NCBI GenBank assembly: GCA_013287375.1 | Contig: JABDDX010000003.1 | Location: 1 to 64,000, forward strand | Length of the DNA stretch: 64,000 bases | From: Bacteroidota bacterium | Lineage (GTDB): Bacteria; Bacteroidota; Bacteroidia; Sphingobacteriales; Sphingobacteriaceae | Reading direction: 5' to 3' | Shown: positions 1 through 8,323 of the stretch, one piece after another | Numbering within the stretch: position 1 is the first letter of the stretch | Layout of the letters: every line of letters begins with the position of its first letter | The notes under the pieces: generated by a model | The model's database searches: none | Told to the model about the DNA's origin: nothing | The model's input: only the letters and a program-made list of their open reading frames with translations | Position numbers and translations under genes: made by a program

Positions 1-103
1 TCAACTCAGCCGAGATCGCAGATTCAACCGTAATATGTAAGTTACCCTGATCTTTTTGCAGATCAACAACTTTGCCTAAAGTTTCTATTATTCCTGTAAA
101 CAT
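1..103 (-). CDS. ribE: Riboflavin synthase alpha subunit, N-terminal fragment
   Basis: The minus-strand frame opens with ATG at 103 and runs off the window edge after 34 codons. It begins MFTGIIETLGKVVDL, and MFTGIIE is the hallmark N-terminus of riboflavin synthase alpha, which dismutates two 6,7-dimethyl-8-ribityllumazine molecules to riboflavin in the cytoplasm. Only the start of the first lumazine-binding barrel is visible, so domain completeness cannot be judged. It is divergent from the NUDIX gene that follows. The symbol is ribE or ribC depending on nomenclature. Confidence 0.88.
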   Translation of the reverse strand, partial: MFTGIIETLGKVVDLQKDQGNLHITVESAISAEL

Positions 104-108
104 GTATT

Positions 109-132
109 CCCCAGCCCCCTAAAGGGGGAGCT
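109..132. repeat. Short palindromic intergenic repeat (CCCCCT-AA-AGGGGG core)
   Basis: The core CCCCCT/AGGGGG forms a 6-bp stem with a two-base loop, just upstream of the ribE start. Its reverse complement resembles positions 206-231 inside the beginning of the NUDIX frame (agttccccctttagggtg). The two therefore form an imperfect inverted pair about 75 bases apart. Such C-run/G-run palindromes are dispersed in Bacteroidota genomes; the element class is not certain. Confidence 0.6.
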
Positions 133-193
133 TTCGTAAAGCAAAACTAACTAAATACCGTAATTTGTGTTATTATGATAAATAAAATTACAT

Positions 194-679
194 ATGACAG
201 TCAAAAGTTCCCCCTTTAGGGTGTTAGGTGGCAAACAAAGCGCGGGTATCCTTTTATTCAGAAAAACAAACAACATTTTAGAGATATTCCTGGTTCATCC
301 CGGTGGCCCATTCTTCAAAAATAAAGATGAAGGTAGTTGGTCTATACCCAAAGGTGAGTTTCTAGATGATGAAGAAGCCCTTACCGCTGCCAAACGCGAG
401 TTTGAAGAAGAAACCGGGCAAGCCATTGATGGTAATTTCATCTCCTTAGGTTCAATCAAGCAAAAAAACGGTAAAACTGTTTATGCCTGGGCCGTTGAGG
501 GTGACATTAATCACGAAACAATTCTGAGCAACACCTGCGAAATAGAATGGCCTCCCCGCTCCGGCAAAAAACTAATCATCCCCGAGATTGACCGGGCCGC
601 ATGGTTCGAGGTGGTGGAAGCCAAAAGAAAGATCAATACGGCACAAGCTGAATTAATAGATCGTTTGATCAACAACTAA
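194..679 (+). CDS. NUDIX hydrolase (COG4119-like NTP pyrophosphohydrolase)
   Basis: The 161-residue protein has a complete NUDIX box at about residues 54-75 (GEFLDDE then REFEEETG), which supplies the Mg-binding glutamates. The flanking 'SAGILLFRK' and 'HPGGPFF...SIPKGE' blocks are typical of the COG4119 branch. Members hydrolyse nucleoside diphosphates linked to another moiety; the substrate cannot be read here. The start is uncertain: ATG at 194 gives nine extra residues encoded by a copy of the palindromic repeat seen at 109-132, and homologues usually begin close to the KQSAGILL block. A GTG at 221 is an in-frame alternative. It is monocistronic as far as seen. Confidence 0.85.
   Translation: MTVKSSPFRVLGGKQSAGILLFRKTNNILEIFLVHPGGPFFKNKDEGSWSIPKGEFLDDEEALTAAKREFEEETGQAIDGNFISLGSIKQKNGKTVYAWAVEGDINHETILSNTCEIEWPPRSGKKLIIPEIDRAAWFEVVEAKRKINTAQAELIDRLINN
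206..231. repeat. Imperfect inverted partner of the 109-132 repeat, inside the NUDIX 5' end
   Basis: The run ttccccctttagggtg matches the reverse complement of the 109-132 palindrome with a few mismatches. It encodes the peptide SPFRVLGG at the NUDIX N-terminus. This suggests that the repeat landed at the very beginning of the gene, or that the annotated start is too early. Confidence 0.45.
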
Positions 680-748
680 AAAAATAAATCATTTTGTAAC
701 GTTTAGATTCTTTTCTGCATCTTTATAATAGTAAAACCTGGACTCAAA

Positions 749-1984
749 ATGAAAAAAATACTATTAATCTGCACTTTTTGTTTAATCGCTTTTTTTGCGA
801 AAGCTCAAATACTTCCGGAGGCCAAACCATTTAACGATTATAGCCAAGCTGCCAGCGATGAAGTAGTTAAAACCTTTGACAAAAAGGATTACCCTTTAAT
901 TGTTAAACAAATTAATGCATGGTATGTAAAATACAACCAGCTTACGCCAAAATTAAAAACCTATTTAATAGCCTACAGTGAGGGGATGTCGTATAACATG
1001 GCTTGTGCATATTCACACGAACAAAAAATAGACTCCGCAGATACCTGGCTCGAAAAGTCAATATCTGAAGGCTTTTCTGACTATGCTCATATTGTAGTTG
1101 ATGATGATTTAAACAACCTGCATAACGACAAACGTTTCCAGAACGATGTACAACAACTACGCAATAAATATGACTATGGTTATTTATTAAAAAACTCAGG
1201 TCCTTACAATAATACACAACCGAGCCTGGCGACTTTTACTTACCAAGCGGCTACTGATCCCAATTTAGTCGCTTTACGACAAAAGTTTAATCTCGATTCG
1301 GTAAGCGGTAACGGCGATGAGATCAGCAAATTTAAACACTTATTATATTGGGTACACAACGAGGTTAAACACGATGGCAACATCGGAAACCCAAAATCAA
1401 AAAACGCCATAGACCTGATCGCTATATGTAAAAAGGAAAATCGTGGGGTAAATTGCCGTATGATGGCGACTATTTTACGGGATGTATATCAATCCGAAGG
1501 CTTCCCAACACGAATTGTAACCTGTATGCCAAAAGATACCGCTGATGGCGATTGCCACGTAATTACGGTAGTATGGTCAAAAACGCTAAACAAATGGCTT
1601 TGGATGGATCCAACGTTCAACGCTTATGTAACCGATGATAAGGGCAACTTGCTTAATATTGAGGAAGTAAGAGAAAAACTAATTAATGGCGATCCTTTGG
1701 TTTTAAATAATGACGCCAACTGGAATAACCAGGAAAAACAAACTAAAGAGTATTACCTGGGCTATTACATGTCTAAGAATCTGTATTGGCTGCAATGCTC
1801 AACAAAAAGCGAGTGGGATCTTGAAACTGATAAACCCGGCAAGCAGGCTATAGATTATATTAACTTATACCCGGGAACTTACAACACCTTACATCAGCCG
1901 AAAAAAGTGTATTCTTCACAGGTGGATTATGCAGTAAACAATCCTGACTTCTTTTGGCAAAAGCCTGCGGTCGACCTACAATAA
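749..1984 (+). CDS. Exported transglutaminase-like cysteine protein
   Basis: This 411-residue protein has a clear signal peptide (MKKILLICTFCLIAFFAKAQ). Residues about 40-145 are helical and TPR-like, including a 'CAYSHEQ...AxxWLEKSISEGF' repeat often fused to such domains. The central region is a transglutaminase-like fold with the expected triad in order: Cys236 (GVNCRMMA), His270 (GDCHVITVVW) and Asp287 (WMDPTF). The likely role is a periplasmic or surface peptidase/transamidase; the substrate is unknown. It is followed at once by a strong shared terminator and converges on accC. Confidence 0.8.
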   Translation: MKKILLICTFCLIAFFAKAQILPEAKPFNDYSQAASDEVVKTFDKKDYPLIVKQINAWYVKYNQLTPKLKTYLIAYSEGMSYNMACAYSHEQKIDSADTWLEKSISEGFSDYAHIVVDDDLNNLHNDKRFQNDVQQLRNKYDYGYLLKNSGPYNNTQPSLATFTYQAATDPNLVALRQKFNLDSVSGNGDEISKFKHLLYWVHNEVKHDGNIGNPKSKNAIDLIAICKKENRGVNCRMMATILRDVYQSEGFPTRIVTCMPKDTADGDCHVITVVWSKTLNKWLWMDPTFNAYVTDDKGNLLNIEEVREKLINGDPLVLNNDANWNNQEKQTKEYYLGYYMSKNLYWLQCSTKSEWDLETDKPGKQAIDYINLYPGTYNTLHQPKKVYSSQVDYAVNNPDFFWQKPAVDLQ

Positions 1985-1990
1985 AGGATT

Positions 1991-2027
1991 AACAGGAAGC
2001 ATCCAATTAATTTGAATGCTTCCTGTT
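1991..2027. terminator. Bidirectional hairpin terminator between convergent genes
   Basis: Perfect 12-bp inverted arms aacaggaagcat (1991-2002) and atgcttcctgtt (2016-2027) enclose a 13-base loop. The transglutaminase gene ends just before it on the plus strand. The biotin carboxylase stop codon (2007-2009) lies in the loop on the minus strand, so one structure can serve both genes. Confidence 0.8.
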
Positions 2028-3491
2028 TCTTACCCAATTACTGCTTTCAATAGCAATTGTATTATTCGTGCTGTTTTTTTTACGACCTAATAATCTCTCT
2101 ACCAGCAAAGCCGCAATCATCGCCTCTTCTTCATTATCAGTTTGTAAAACTTCAGGCGTAAAATATTTTTTTACAAAGTGTGTATCAAAATTACCCGATG
2201 TAAAGGCCCCATGCTGCATTACAAATTTGCCAAAAGCCAAAGTTGTGGTAATCCCTGTAATATGATACTCATCAATAGCGCGAATCATCCGCTCAATGGC
2301 TTCCTCACGATTTTTGCCATAAGTAATCAACTTGGCGATCATCGGGTCGTAATAGATCGGGATTTCCATGCCTTGCTCAAAACCATCATCTACCCTAACA
2401 CCGGGGCCTTTGGGCGTAACATAAGTTTGCAGGGTACCAATATCCGGCAAGAAGTTGTTTGCCGGATCTTCCGCATAAACACGTAATTCTATGGCATGGC
2501 CATTTATCTCCAGATCTTCCTGTTTAAAGCTAATGGCCTCGCCCATTGCAATACGGATCTGCTCTTTTACCAGATCGATACCTGTGATAAACTCCGTTAC
2601 CGGGTGCTCTACCTGTAAACGGGTATTCATCTCTAAGAAATAGAAATTCAGCTGGTCATCCATAATGAATTCAACCGTTCCTGCGCCGGTATAGTTAACC
2701 GAACGTGCTACATCCACCGCACATTTACCCATCGCATTACGAATTTCAGGCGTTAAAACCGATGACGGTGCTTCTTCAATCACTTTTTGATGCCTGCGCT
2801 GAACCGAGCAATCCCGCTCAAATAAATGCAGGATATTGCCGTGCGTATCACCCAAAACCTGTATCTCAATATGCCTTGGCGATGATACATACCGCTCAAT
2901 AAATACCGAACCATCCCCAAATGCTGAAGTAGCTTCAGATACCGCCAATTGCATTTGTTCTTCAAAATCACCAACCGACTCCACAATGCGCATACCTTTA
3001 CCACCTCCACCTGCCGCCGCTTTAATGAGGATAGGGAAACCGACTTCTACCGCGCGTTGCTTGGCCTCATTAATATCGGTAATCGCTTCCTCTGTTCCTG
3101 GTACCATTGGAATGTTATATTTCATGGCGGCTGCCTTAGCAGAAAGCTTATTACCCATCACTTCCATTGCTTCGGGTGATGGGCCGATCAATATTAATCC
3201 TGCTTCTCTTACCTTTCGGGCAAAAGCGGCATTTTCCGACAAAAAACCATAACCCGGATGTATTCCCTCTGCACCTGTTTGCTTACAAGCGTCAATGATC
3301 TTTTCGCCAACCAAATACGATTGATTCGATGGCGCTTCGCCAATATGCACCGCCTCATCGGCATAACGCACATGCAAAGCATTACGGTCAGCATCTGAAT
3401 AAACAGCTACCGTTTTAATTCCCATCTCCCGCGCTGAGCGCATTATCCGTAGAGCAATTTCGCCGCGATTGGCAATCAGTATTTTTTGCAT
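2007..3491 (-). CDS. accC: Biotin carboxylase subunit of acyl-CoA carboxylase
   Basis: The protein has 494 residues from the ATG at 3491 (MQKILIANRGEIALRIMR). It carries the canonical biotin carboxylase features: the N-terminal Rossmann-like domain, the ATP-grasp glycine loop (KAAAGGGGKGMRIV), the HIEIQVLGD block and the EMNTRLQVEHPVTE active-site motif. It carboxylates biotin on a BCCP subunit using ATP and bicarbonate, for fatty acid synthesis or another acyl-CoA carboxylase. It is longer than the usual ~450 residues by a C-terminal tail. The frame stays open upstream to 3608, but those 39 codons are a translated palindromic repeat (LRGTKQSH...), so I reject that start. No accB is adjacent. 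Confidence 0.93.
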   Translation of the reverse strand: MQKILIANRGEIALRIMRSAREMGIKTVAVYSDADRNALHVRYADEAVHIGEAPSNQSYLVGEKIIDACKQTGAEGIHPGYGFLSENAAFARKVREAGLILIGPSPEAMEVMGNKLSAKAAAMKYNIPMVPGTEEAITDINEAKQRAVEVGFPILIKAAAGGGGKGMRIVESVGDFEEQMQLAVSEATSAFGDGSVFIERYVSSPRHIEIQVLGDTHGNILHLFERDCSVQRRHQKVIEEAPSSVLTPEIRNAMGKCAVDVARSVNYTGAGTVEFIMDDQLNFYFLEMNTRLQVEHPVTEFITGIDLVKEQIRIAMGEAISFKQEDLEINGHAIELRVYAEDPANNFLPDIGTLQTYVTPKGPGVRVDDGFEQGMEIPIYYDPMIAKLITYGKNREEAIERMIRAIDEYHITGITTTLAFGKFVMQHGAFTSGNFDTHFVKKYFTPEVLQTDNEEEAMIAALLVERLLGRKKNSTNNTIAIESSNWVRNRKHSN

Positions 3492-3527
3492 TGATAAATT
3501 TATAAAAATGTAATTCTCAACTAAATT

Positions 3528-3606
3528 GTCATTGCGAGGAACGAAGCAATCGCGAACTTTGCACGGCCGCTTTCCTACGTGCGATTGCTTCGTTCCTCGC
3601 AATGAC
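3528..3606. repeat. Long dispersed palindrome, copy 1 (26-bp perfect arms)
   Basis: Arms 3528-3553 and 3581-3606 are exact reverse complements (26 bp), separated by 27 bases. The outer ends read gtcattgcgag. The copy at 12189-12272 shares these ends, a related arm interior and a related spacer (ctttgcacggccgc versus ctatgcagagccgc). The element sits between the FAD/Fe-S gene and accC, both on the minus strand, and could fold in their transcript. It is probably a REP/MITE-like dispersed element; no transposase is nearby. Confidence 0.85.
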
Positions 3607-3616
3607 ATGGTGTAAA

Positions 3617-6445
3617 TCAGATGATAACCTCATCAACCAAATACAATATCGATTCATAATTCTCCTTCACCGCCTGGCTCATAGCCATTTCGCAGGTTTT
3701 GGTTGATGAATAATAGCCTTCATATTGATGCTGATTCACCTCCAATGCTTCCGGCATAGTAGCCGATGCGGTCAACTCTGGAAACAGGAATCCCCTGTCG
3801 CCCGCCATTCCGCAACAGCCAGCGTGCAGCGGCACAGTTACATTATCGGCAAATTTGCGCGCTATATTTACAAACTTATCTTGCGTGTTCATTTTTTGTA
3901 ACGAACAAACCGGGTGCAGTACGATATTATTTTTTTTATGGTCGATGTTCAACAATGGCATCAACATATCGTGAAGATAATCAACACTGTCATAAACAGA
4001 TAACTGATCATACTTCAACTGATTATCAATCTTAAGTACAGGCCTTAAATGTTTAAGTGAATAAGCGCATGAGCTAACGTCGATCACAATTTTTGTCGCA
4101 CCTTGTTGGCTATCAACCCATAGCTTTTCAATTATTTCATTAGCCTTAAAAGCATAAGCATCCTTATAACCCTTGGATGAAAATATCTGACTGCAGCAAC
4201 TACCCGAATTATTTTTTAATATTTCAACATTGATGCCTGCTTTTTTAGATACACTCAAAAATGTCTCCATTATATTCTTTTTACCATCTTCACCGCTGCC
4301 CATCGTCCGGGATATACAGCTTGGGAAGTAAAGCACTTTTTCGGTCGATATATCAGCCTCGCCATTTGTTTTTAATATAGAAAGATCAGGCGGCAAAGCG
4401 ATTTGCTCCGACCATAATGGCACGGCAGGAATAATTCTCTTTAAACCTGCAGTGAGCTTTGTCATACTTGCCTTACCAAATAGCTTATTTACCGCATGGC
4501 CTGTCCTTAAACCAAAACGAGCTATCCGCACGGCTAAGCCAAAGTTTTCAGCAACCAGCAAAGCCACACGATTTGCAAAAGTCGAGTGATTTTCGCGCCT
4601 TAATCTTTTTACCAGATCGCCGGTATTAATATCAACCGGGCAGGCAGTGGCACACAACCCGTCAACCGCGCAGGTATCCAAACCATCATATTGATACTGA
4701 TCGAGCAGGATCTTGTAATTAGCTTTATCGCCCTTCTGCTCCATCTTCTTCAACTCCCGCCTGATCACTATCCGGCGGCGTGGGGTGGTAGTCAAATTAC
4801 GGCTCGGGCATTTATGCTCACAATAGCCACATTCCGTACATTTATCTACCTCCTGTTCCACCGTTGGCAGCAGTTTAATATTTTTTATGTGGATGTCCTT
4901 ATCTGCATTAATAATAACACCGGGGTTTAATAACGATTTGGGATCGACAGCCTGCTTGATCTGTTTCATCAAATCGTACAATTCCCCTCCCCACTCTGTT
5001 TCTACAAACGGCGCCATGTTACGGCCTGTGCCGTGTTCAGCTTTTAAAGTACCATCGTTTTTATGCACCACCACATCCACCATTTCCCGCATAAAGCGAT
5101 CATAACGATTAATTTCACTCGCATCATTAAAAGACGGCGTTATCAAAAAGTGGATGTTGCCATCCTTAGCGTGCCCAAATACAATGGCATTATCGTATTC
5201 ATATTTTTTGAAAAGACCATGCAAATCCAATATCGCGTCACCCAATTTTTCAACCGGGAAAGCCACATCCTCCAAAATAACCGTCGATCCGCTTTTACGA
5301 ACTGCGCCAACTGAAGGAAACAGCCCCTTGCGTACTTTCCAATAGTATTCCTGCTGAGCAGGATCGCTGGTAAATATTGGCGCTTGTAATAGTGAAAGCA
5401 CTGAAACCCCACTTAGGAAACCGTTAACTTTACTTTCCAACTCCGCGTAAGTGCTTTCCTGAAATTCTATCAATAAAGCAGCTGCGTTCTCGGGTAGTTG
5501 TTTAATGATAGGCGGAAGATTGGGCATATCCTCAATAGCTCGTAGCGATGCTCTGTCCATCAACTCCACAGCCCTTGCTCCTGCATCAATCAAAGGCACA
5601 AGCGCCTGACACGAGGTATATATATCAGGGAAATATAATAATGCCGTCGATTTATATTTATAATCGGGAATAGTTTCCAGTACTGCTTCTGATATAAAGG
5701 CCAAGGTACCTTCAGCACCGATAAGCAAATGCGCCAGAATATCCAAAGGATGCTCAAAATCTATTAGCGCGTTTAGCGAATAACCAACCGTATTTTTTTG
5801 GCGATACTTTCTGCGGATCTTGTCGTGTAATTTACTATCAGCAATAATCGTATTTTTCGCCTGCTTAAGTACCTCGCTTAATTGCGGGCATTCAGCCATA
5901 AAGCGATCATAATTATCAGGATTCTCTGTAGTATACCGCTTACCATCAGGCAAAATAAAGCGAATATGCTTTACGGTGTGATAAGAGTTTAATTTCACCC
6001 CACAGCACATCCCACTCGAATTATTGGATAATATCCCACCCATCATAGCCGAGTTGATACTCGCCGGGTCGGGGCCAATTTTTGTTTTGTATGAGCTTAG
6101 ATATGAATTTACCATCGCTCCGGTAACACCTGGTTGCACCCTAACCGCATTACCATCATCTTCAATACTAACCTTATCCCAAAACTGACTCAGATCAACC
6201 AAAATACCATCGGTAATAGATTGGCCGGATAAGCTGGTGCCGCCTGTGCGGAAAACTAAAGGGATATTTTGTGCTGATGAAAATTGGAAAAGCGAGATAA
6301 TCTCATCTTCGTTGGCAGGCTGTACAACAGCTTTAGGTATCAATCGATAAAAACCCGCATCCGATGCATAGGACACCAGGTCTATTAATCGGGTTTTAAT
6401 TCTGGTGGGCGGTAATATGGTTTGTAATTGCGTTCCTAAATCCAT
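3617..6445 (-). CDS. FAD-binding and Fe-S-binding oxidoreductase (D-lactate dehydrogenase/GlcD-GlcF fusion type)
   Basis: This is a 942-residue fused enzyme. The N-terminal half is a PCMH-type FAD domain (FRTGGTSLSGQSITDG, DPASINSAMMGGILSNNSSG) followed by an FAD-oxidase C-terminal domain with GHAKDGNIHF and EHGTGRN. Two ferredoxin clusters follow: CTECGYCEHKCP near residue 540 and CAVDGLCATACP near residue 595. The C-terminus carries CCG-type cysteine motifs (GSCCSQ near 750, HAGCCGMAGDRGF near 875). The domain order matches membrane-associated D-lactate or D-2-hydroxyacid dehydrogenases passing electrons to quinone. The exact substrate is inferred, not shown. It lies upstream of accC, with the long palindrome between them. 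Confidence 0.85.
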   Translation of the reverse strand: MDLGTQLQTILPPTRIKTRLIDLVSYASDAGFYRLIPKAVVQPANEDEIISLFQFSSAQNIPLVFRTGGTSLSGQSITDGILVDLSQFWDKVSIEDDGNAVRVQPGVTGAMVNSYLSSYKTKIGPDPASINSAMMGGILSNNSSGMCCGVKLNSYHTVKHIRFILPDGKRYTTENPDNYDRFMAECPQLSEVLKQAKNTIIADSKLHDKIRRKYRQKNTVGYSLNALIDFEHPLDILAHLLIGAEGTLAFISEAVLETIPDYKYKSTALLYFPDIYTSCQALVPLIDAGARAVELMDRASLRAIEDMPNLPPIIKQLPENAAALLIEFQESTYAELESKVNGFLSGVSVLSLLQAPIFTSDPAQQEYYWKVRKGLFPSVGAVRKSGSTVILEDVAFPVEKLGDAILDLHGLFKKYEYDNAIVFGHAKDGNIHFLITPSFNDASEINRYDRFMREMVDVVVHKNDGTLKAEHGTGRNMAPFVETEWGGELYDLMKQIKQAVDPKSLLNPGVIINADKDIHIKNIKLLPTVEQEVDKCTECGYCEHKCPSRNLTTTPRRRIVIRRELKKMEQKGDKANYKILLDQYQYDGLDTCAVDGLCATACPVDINTGDLVKRLRRENHSTFANRVALLVAENFGLAVRIARFGLRTGHAVNKLFGKASMTKLTAGLKRIIPAVPLWSEQIALPPDLSILKTNGEADISTEKVLYFPSCISRTMGSGEDGKKNIMETFLSVSKKAGINVEILKNNSGSCCSQIFSSKGYKDAYAFKANEIIEKLWVDSQQGATKIVIDVSSCAYSLKHLRPVLKIDNQLKYDQLSVYDSVDYLHDMLMPLLNIDHKKNNIVLHPVCSLQKMNTQDKFVNIARKFADNVTVPLHAGCCGMAGDRGFLFPELTASATMPEALEVNQHQYEGYYSSTKTCEMAMSQAVKENYESILYLVDEVII

Positions 6446-6537
6446 ACAAGTACTATTCTAAAACAGGTTCATTCAATTCACTTTTGTGAATATCGATAAC
6501 CTGATCATTGAATTCAAATGTACTATTTAAGCAATTA

Positions 6538-6771
6538 CTATAATGAAGAATTATTTGCCTCGGATTTATTTTCGGATTTACTATTCACCCAGGCAGTATA
6601 ATAGATGTTTACATAATATAATAGATAAATAAGCGCTGCGCCAAAAAACATCCCCGTCACAAAAGGTGATTCCGAAGTATATTGCCCCGGATAAAAACGA
6701 TTCATTGTAATGCGGACTAAAGCAATTACGATAAGCACGATAGCGGCTACAGGTATTTTTCCAACTTTCAT
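6538..6771 (-). CDS. Small two-helix membrane protein, unknown function
   Basis: A 77-residue protein starting MKVGKIPVAAIVLIVIALVRI. It has two predicted membrane helices (about residues 6-23 and 36-56) and a polar tail rich in Ser, Glu and Asn. I do not recognise a family. It lies between the FAD/Fe-S gene and the divergent transsulfuration gene, with no tight coupling. It is probably real, because the hydrophobic pattern is clean and the intergenic spaces on each side are normal. Confidence 0.6.
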   Translation of the reverse strand: MKVGKIPVAAIVLIVIALVRITMNRFYPGQYTSESPFVTGMFFGAALIYLLYYVNIYYTAWVNSKSENKSEANNSSL

Positions 6772-6841
6772 TGTGATATTATTTATTCAAATATAACTAA
6801 TGATTAATTAAATGCAAATCGGCAATAATCGCCAAAAGCTT

Positions 6842-6849
6842 TATGTTTG
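6842..6849 (+). promoter_or_regulatory. -7 promoter box TATGTTTG, four bases before ATG
   Basis: TATGTTTG matches the Bacteroidota -7 consensus TAnnTTTG and ends exactly four bases before the ATG at 6854. Transcription would start at or next to the start codon, giving a leaderless or near-leaderless mRNA. This decides the gene start at 6854 over the in-frame ATG at 6812, which lies upstream of the box. Confidence 0.55.
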
Positions 6850-6853
6850 CTTT

Positions 6854-7969
6854 ATGAAAATTGAGACCATTGCTATACATGCCGGTAACGAGAGAGACCA
6901 ATCAACAGGCGCCGTAATTCAGCCCATTGTATTATCAACTACTTTTGAGCGTCACGAAGATGGCAGTTATACCAACGGTTATATATATGGTCGTTCGTCA
7001 AATCCCAATCGCACTTCGTTAGAGCATGTATTAACCCAATTAGAAGGTGGTGTTGATGCTGCGGCATTTTCATCCGGCAACGCGGCGGGTATGGCGGTTT
7101 TCCAATCATTAAAACCGGGTATTCATGTTATTTTACCGGATGATATGTATCACGGACTACGTAACCAGGTTAAAATTTTGTTTGAAGGAATTTTAGAGTT
7201 CGATTTTATCGAGATAAACAACACCAAGGTTCTGCAACAATACATTAAACCCAACACAGGATTAATATGGATTGAAACACCATCGAACCCATTATTAAAA
7301 ATAACTGATATAAAGAAAGTTATCAGCATAGCAAAAACACACAATATTAAAGTAGCCTGCGATAATACTTTTGCAACCCCTGTTTTTCAAAAACCGCTTT
7401 CATTAGGTGCCGATCTGGTGATGCATTCATCTACCAAATACTTCGGCGGACACAGCGATTTAATGGGCGGCGTACTAATCATCGCCGAAAAAAACGACTG
7501 GTGGACAAAAATACGCCAGGTACAGGAAATGGGGGGTGCTATCCCCTCACCTATGGATTGCTATTACTTAGTGCGAAGCATTAAAACATTACCATACCGC
7601 ATGGCCGGGCATGCTAAAAACGCGCAGTTGCTGGCTGAATACTTAGAAAAACATCCCAAAGTTGAAAAGGTATTGTATCCGGGATTACCATCACATCCGC
7701 AATATGACATCATCAAACAACAAATGACAGGCTTCGGCGGCATGCTATCTATATTAATTAAAGGTGGCGAAGAAGAAGCGAAACGGGTAATAAACAGCTT
7801 AACCCTATTTGCCCAGGCAACCAGCTTAGGCGGCGTTGAAAGCCTGATTGAACACCGCGCGGCCGTTGAAGGCCCCGATACCAAAACCCCGCGAAACCTG
7901 CTTAGGGTATCTGTTGGTTTGGAGCATATTGATGATTTGGTTGCGGATATGGAGAAAGCGTTGGGATAG
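6854..7969 (+). CDS. Cys/Met transsulfuration PLP enzyme (cystathionine gamma-synthase/lyase family)
   Basis: The protein has 371 residues from MKIETIAIHAG. It shows the family blocks AVIQPIVLSTTF, YGRSSNPNRTSLE and the PLP-lysine segment HSSTKYFGGHSDLMGG, then SLGGVESLIEHRA and the C-terminal LLRVSVGLEHIDDLVADME. These enzymes make cystathionine from an activated homoserine plus cysteine (MetB) or split it (lyase); sequence alone does not separate the two here. It lies just upstream of the metY-metX-hom block but has its own promoter, so it is not behind the SAM riboswitch. The start was chosen from the -7 box at 6842 and homologous N-termini. Confidence 0.85.
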   Translation: MKIETIAIHAGNERDQSTGAVIQPIVLSTTFERHEDGSYTNGYIYGRSSNPNRTSLEHVLTQLEGGVDAAAFSSGNAAGMAVFQSLKPGIHVILPDDMYHGLRNQVKILFEGILEFDFIEINNTKVLQQYIKPNTGLIWIETPSNPLLKITDIKKVISIAKTHNIKVACDNTFATPVFQKPLSLGADLVMHSSTKYFGGHSDLMGGVLIIAEKNDWWTKIRQVQEMGGAIPSPMDCYYLVRSIKTLPYRMAGHAKNAQLLAEYLEKHPKVEKVLYPGLPSHPQYDIIKQQMTGFGGMLSILIKGGEEEAKRVINSLTLFAQATSLGGVESLIEHRAAVEGPDTKTPRNLLRVSVGLEHIDDLVADMEKALG

Positions 7970-8014
7970 TATTTTCAGGTTATTACCCCTAAAATCCATC
8001 TTTTTTAAATAAAA

Positions 8015-8047
8015 TTTGGTTCTTAAACATTTATCACCCTATATTTG
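8015..8047 (+). promoter_or_regulatory. Bacteroidota sigma-A promoter of the metY-metX-hom leader
   Basis: TTTG at 8015-8018 and TATATTTG at 8040-8047 are separated by 21 bases, matching the TTTG / TAnnTTTG consensus and spacing for Bacteroidota housekeeping promoters. The predicted start near 8054 lies about 50 bases before the SAM aptamer, giving a leader of roughly 400 bases before metY. Confidence 0.7.
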
Positions 8048-8103
8048 TAGTAATATTTGGTAGTGATACTAAATCAGATCAAATCCCTTCAAAAAGGTTT
8101 TGG

Positions 8104-8209
8104 TTTATAAAGAAGCGGCGAGAGATCAGGCTCAACTACCCGCTGGCAACCCTTAAAATTTTAAGAAGGTGCCAATTCCTGGCCCGGTAAATACCCCGGG
8201 GGATATAAA
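8104..8209 (+). promoter_or_regulatory. SAM-I (S-box) riboswitch aptamer
   Basis: The conserved S-box core is present: GGCAACCC (about 8145-8152), then GGTGCCAATTCC (about 8168-8179). The helices can be drawn. P1 pairs tttata (8104-8109) with tataaa (8204-8209). P2 pairs agcgg with ccgct. P3 is the perfect cttaa/ttaag hairpin. P4 pairs cccgg with ccggg. SAM binding should lower expression of the downstream met genes. No classical terminator follows directly, so the expression platform is unclear. The aptamer ends only nine bases before a small ORF. Confidence 0.88.
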
Positions 8210-8218
8210 TTAACGACC

Positions 8219-8323
8219 ATGAAAAGTTTAAAAAACATCCCGTCATTCAATGATGCCCAAAGAGGCAATTTAGTTTATACGTATAGCTATTCTACAGGCT
8301 GTATTTGTATGTGTTGCTGTTGA
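8219..8323 (+). CDS. Cysteine-rich leader peptide ORF
   Basis: This short frame of 34 codons begins with ATG at 8219, nine bases after the SAM aptamer, and ends with TGA at 8321. The peptide starts MKSLKNIPSF and ends TGCICMCCC, so five of the last seven residues are Cys, with one Met, immediately before the stop. It is too short and too skewed to be an enzyme. The arrangement is what one expects of a translation-coupled attenuator sensing charged tRNA-Cys, by analogy with polycysteine leader ORFs described in mycobacteria. Translation and regulation are inference; the ORF itself is plain in the sequence. Confidence 0.65.
   Translation: MKSLKNIPSFNDAQRGNLVYTYSYSTGCICMCCC

Noticed and set aside
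2836-3252. Long antisense open frame opposite accC
   Set aside because: An anti-sense shadow with low-complexity Ser/Pro/Ala residues and no family resemblance.
3492-3608. Upstream 39-codon extension of the biotin carboxylase frame
   Set aside because: It is the translation of the 3528-3606 palindrome plus spacer; homologues begin at MQKILIANRGE (3491).
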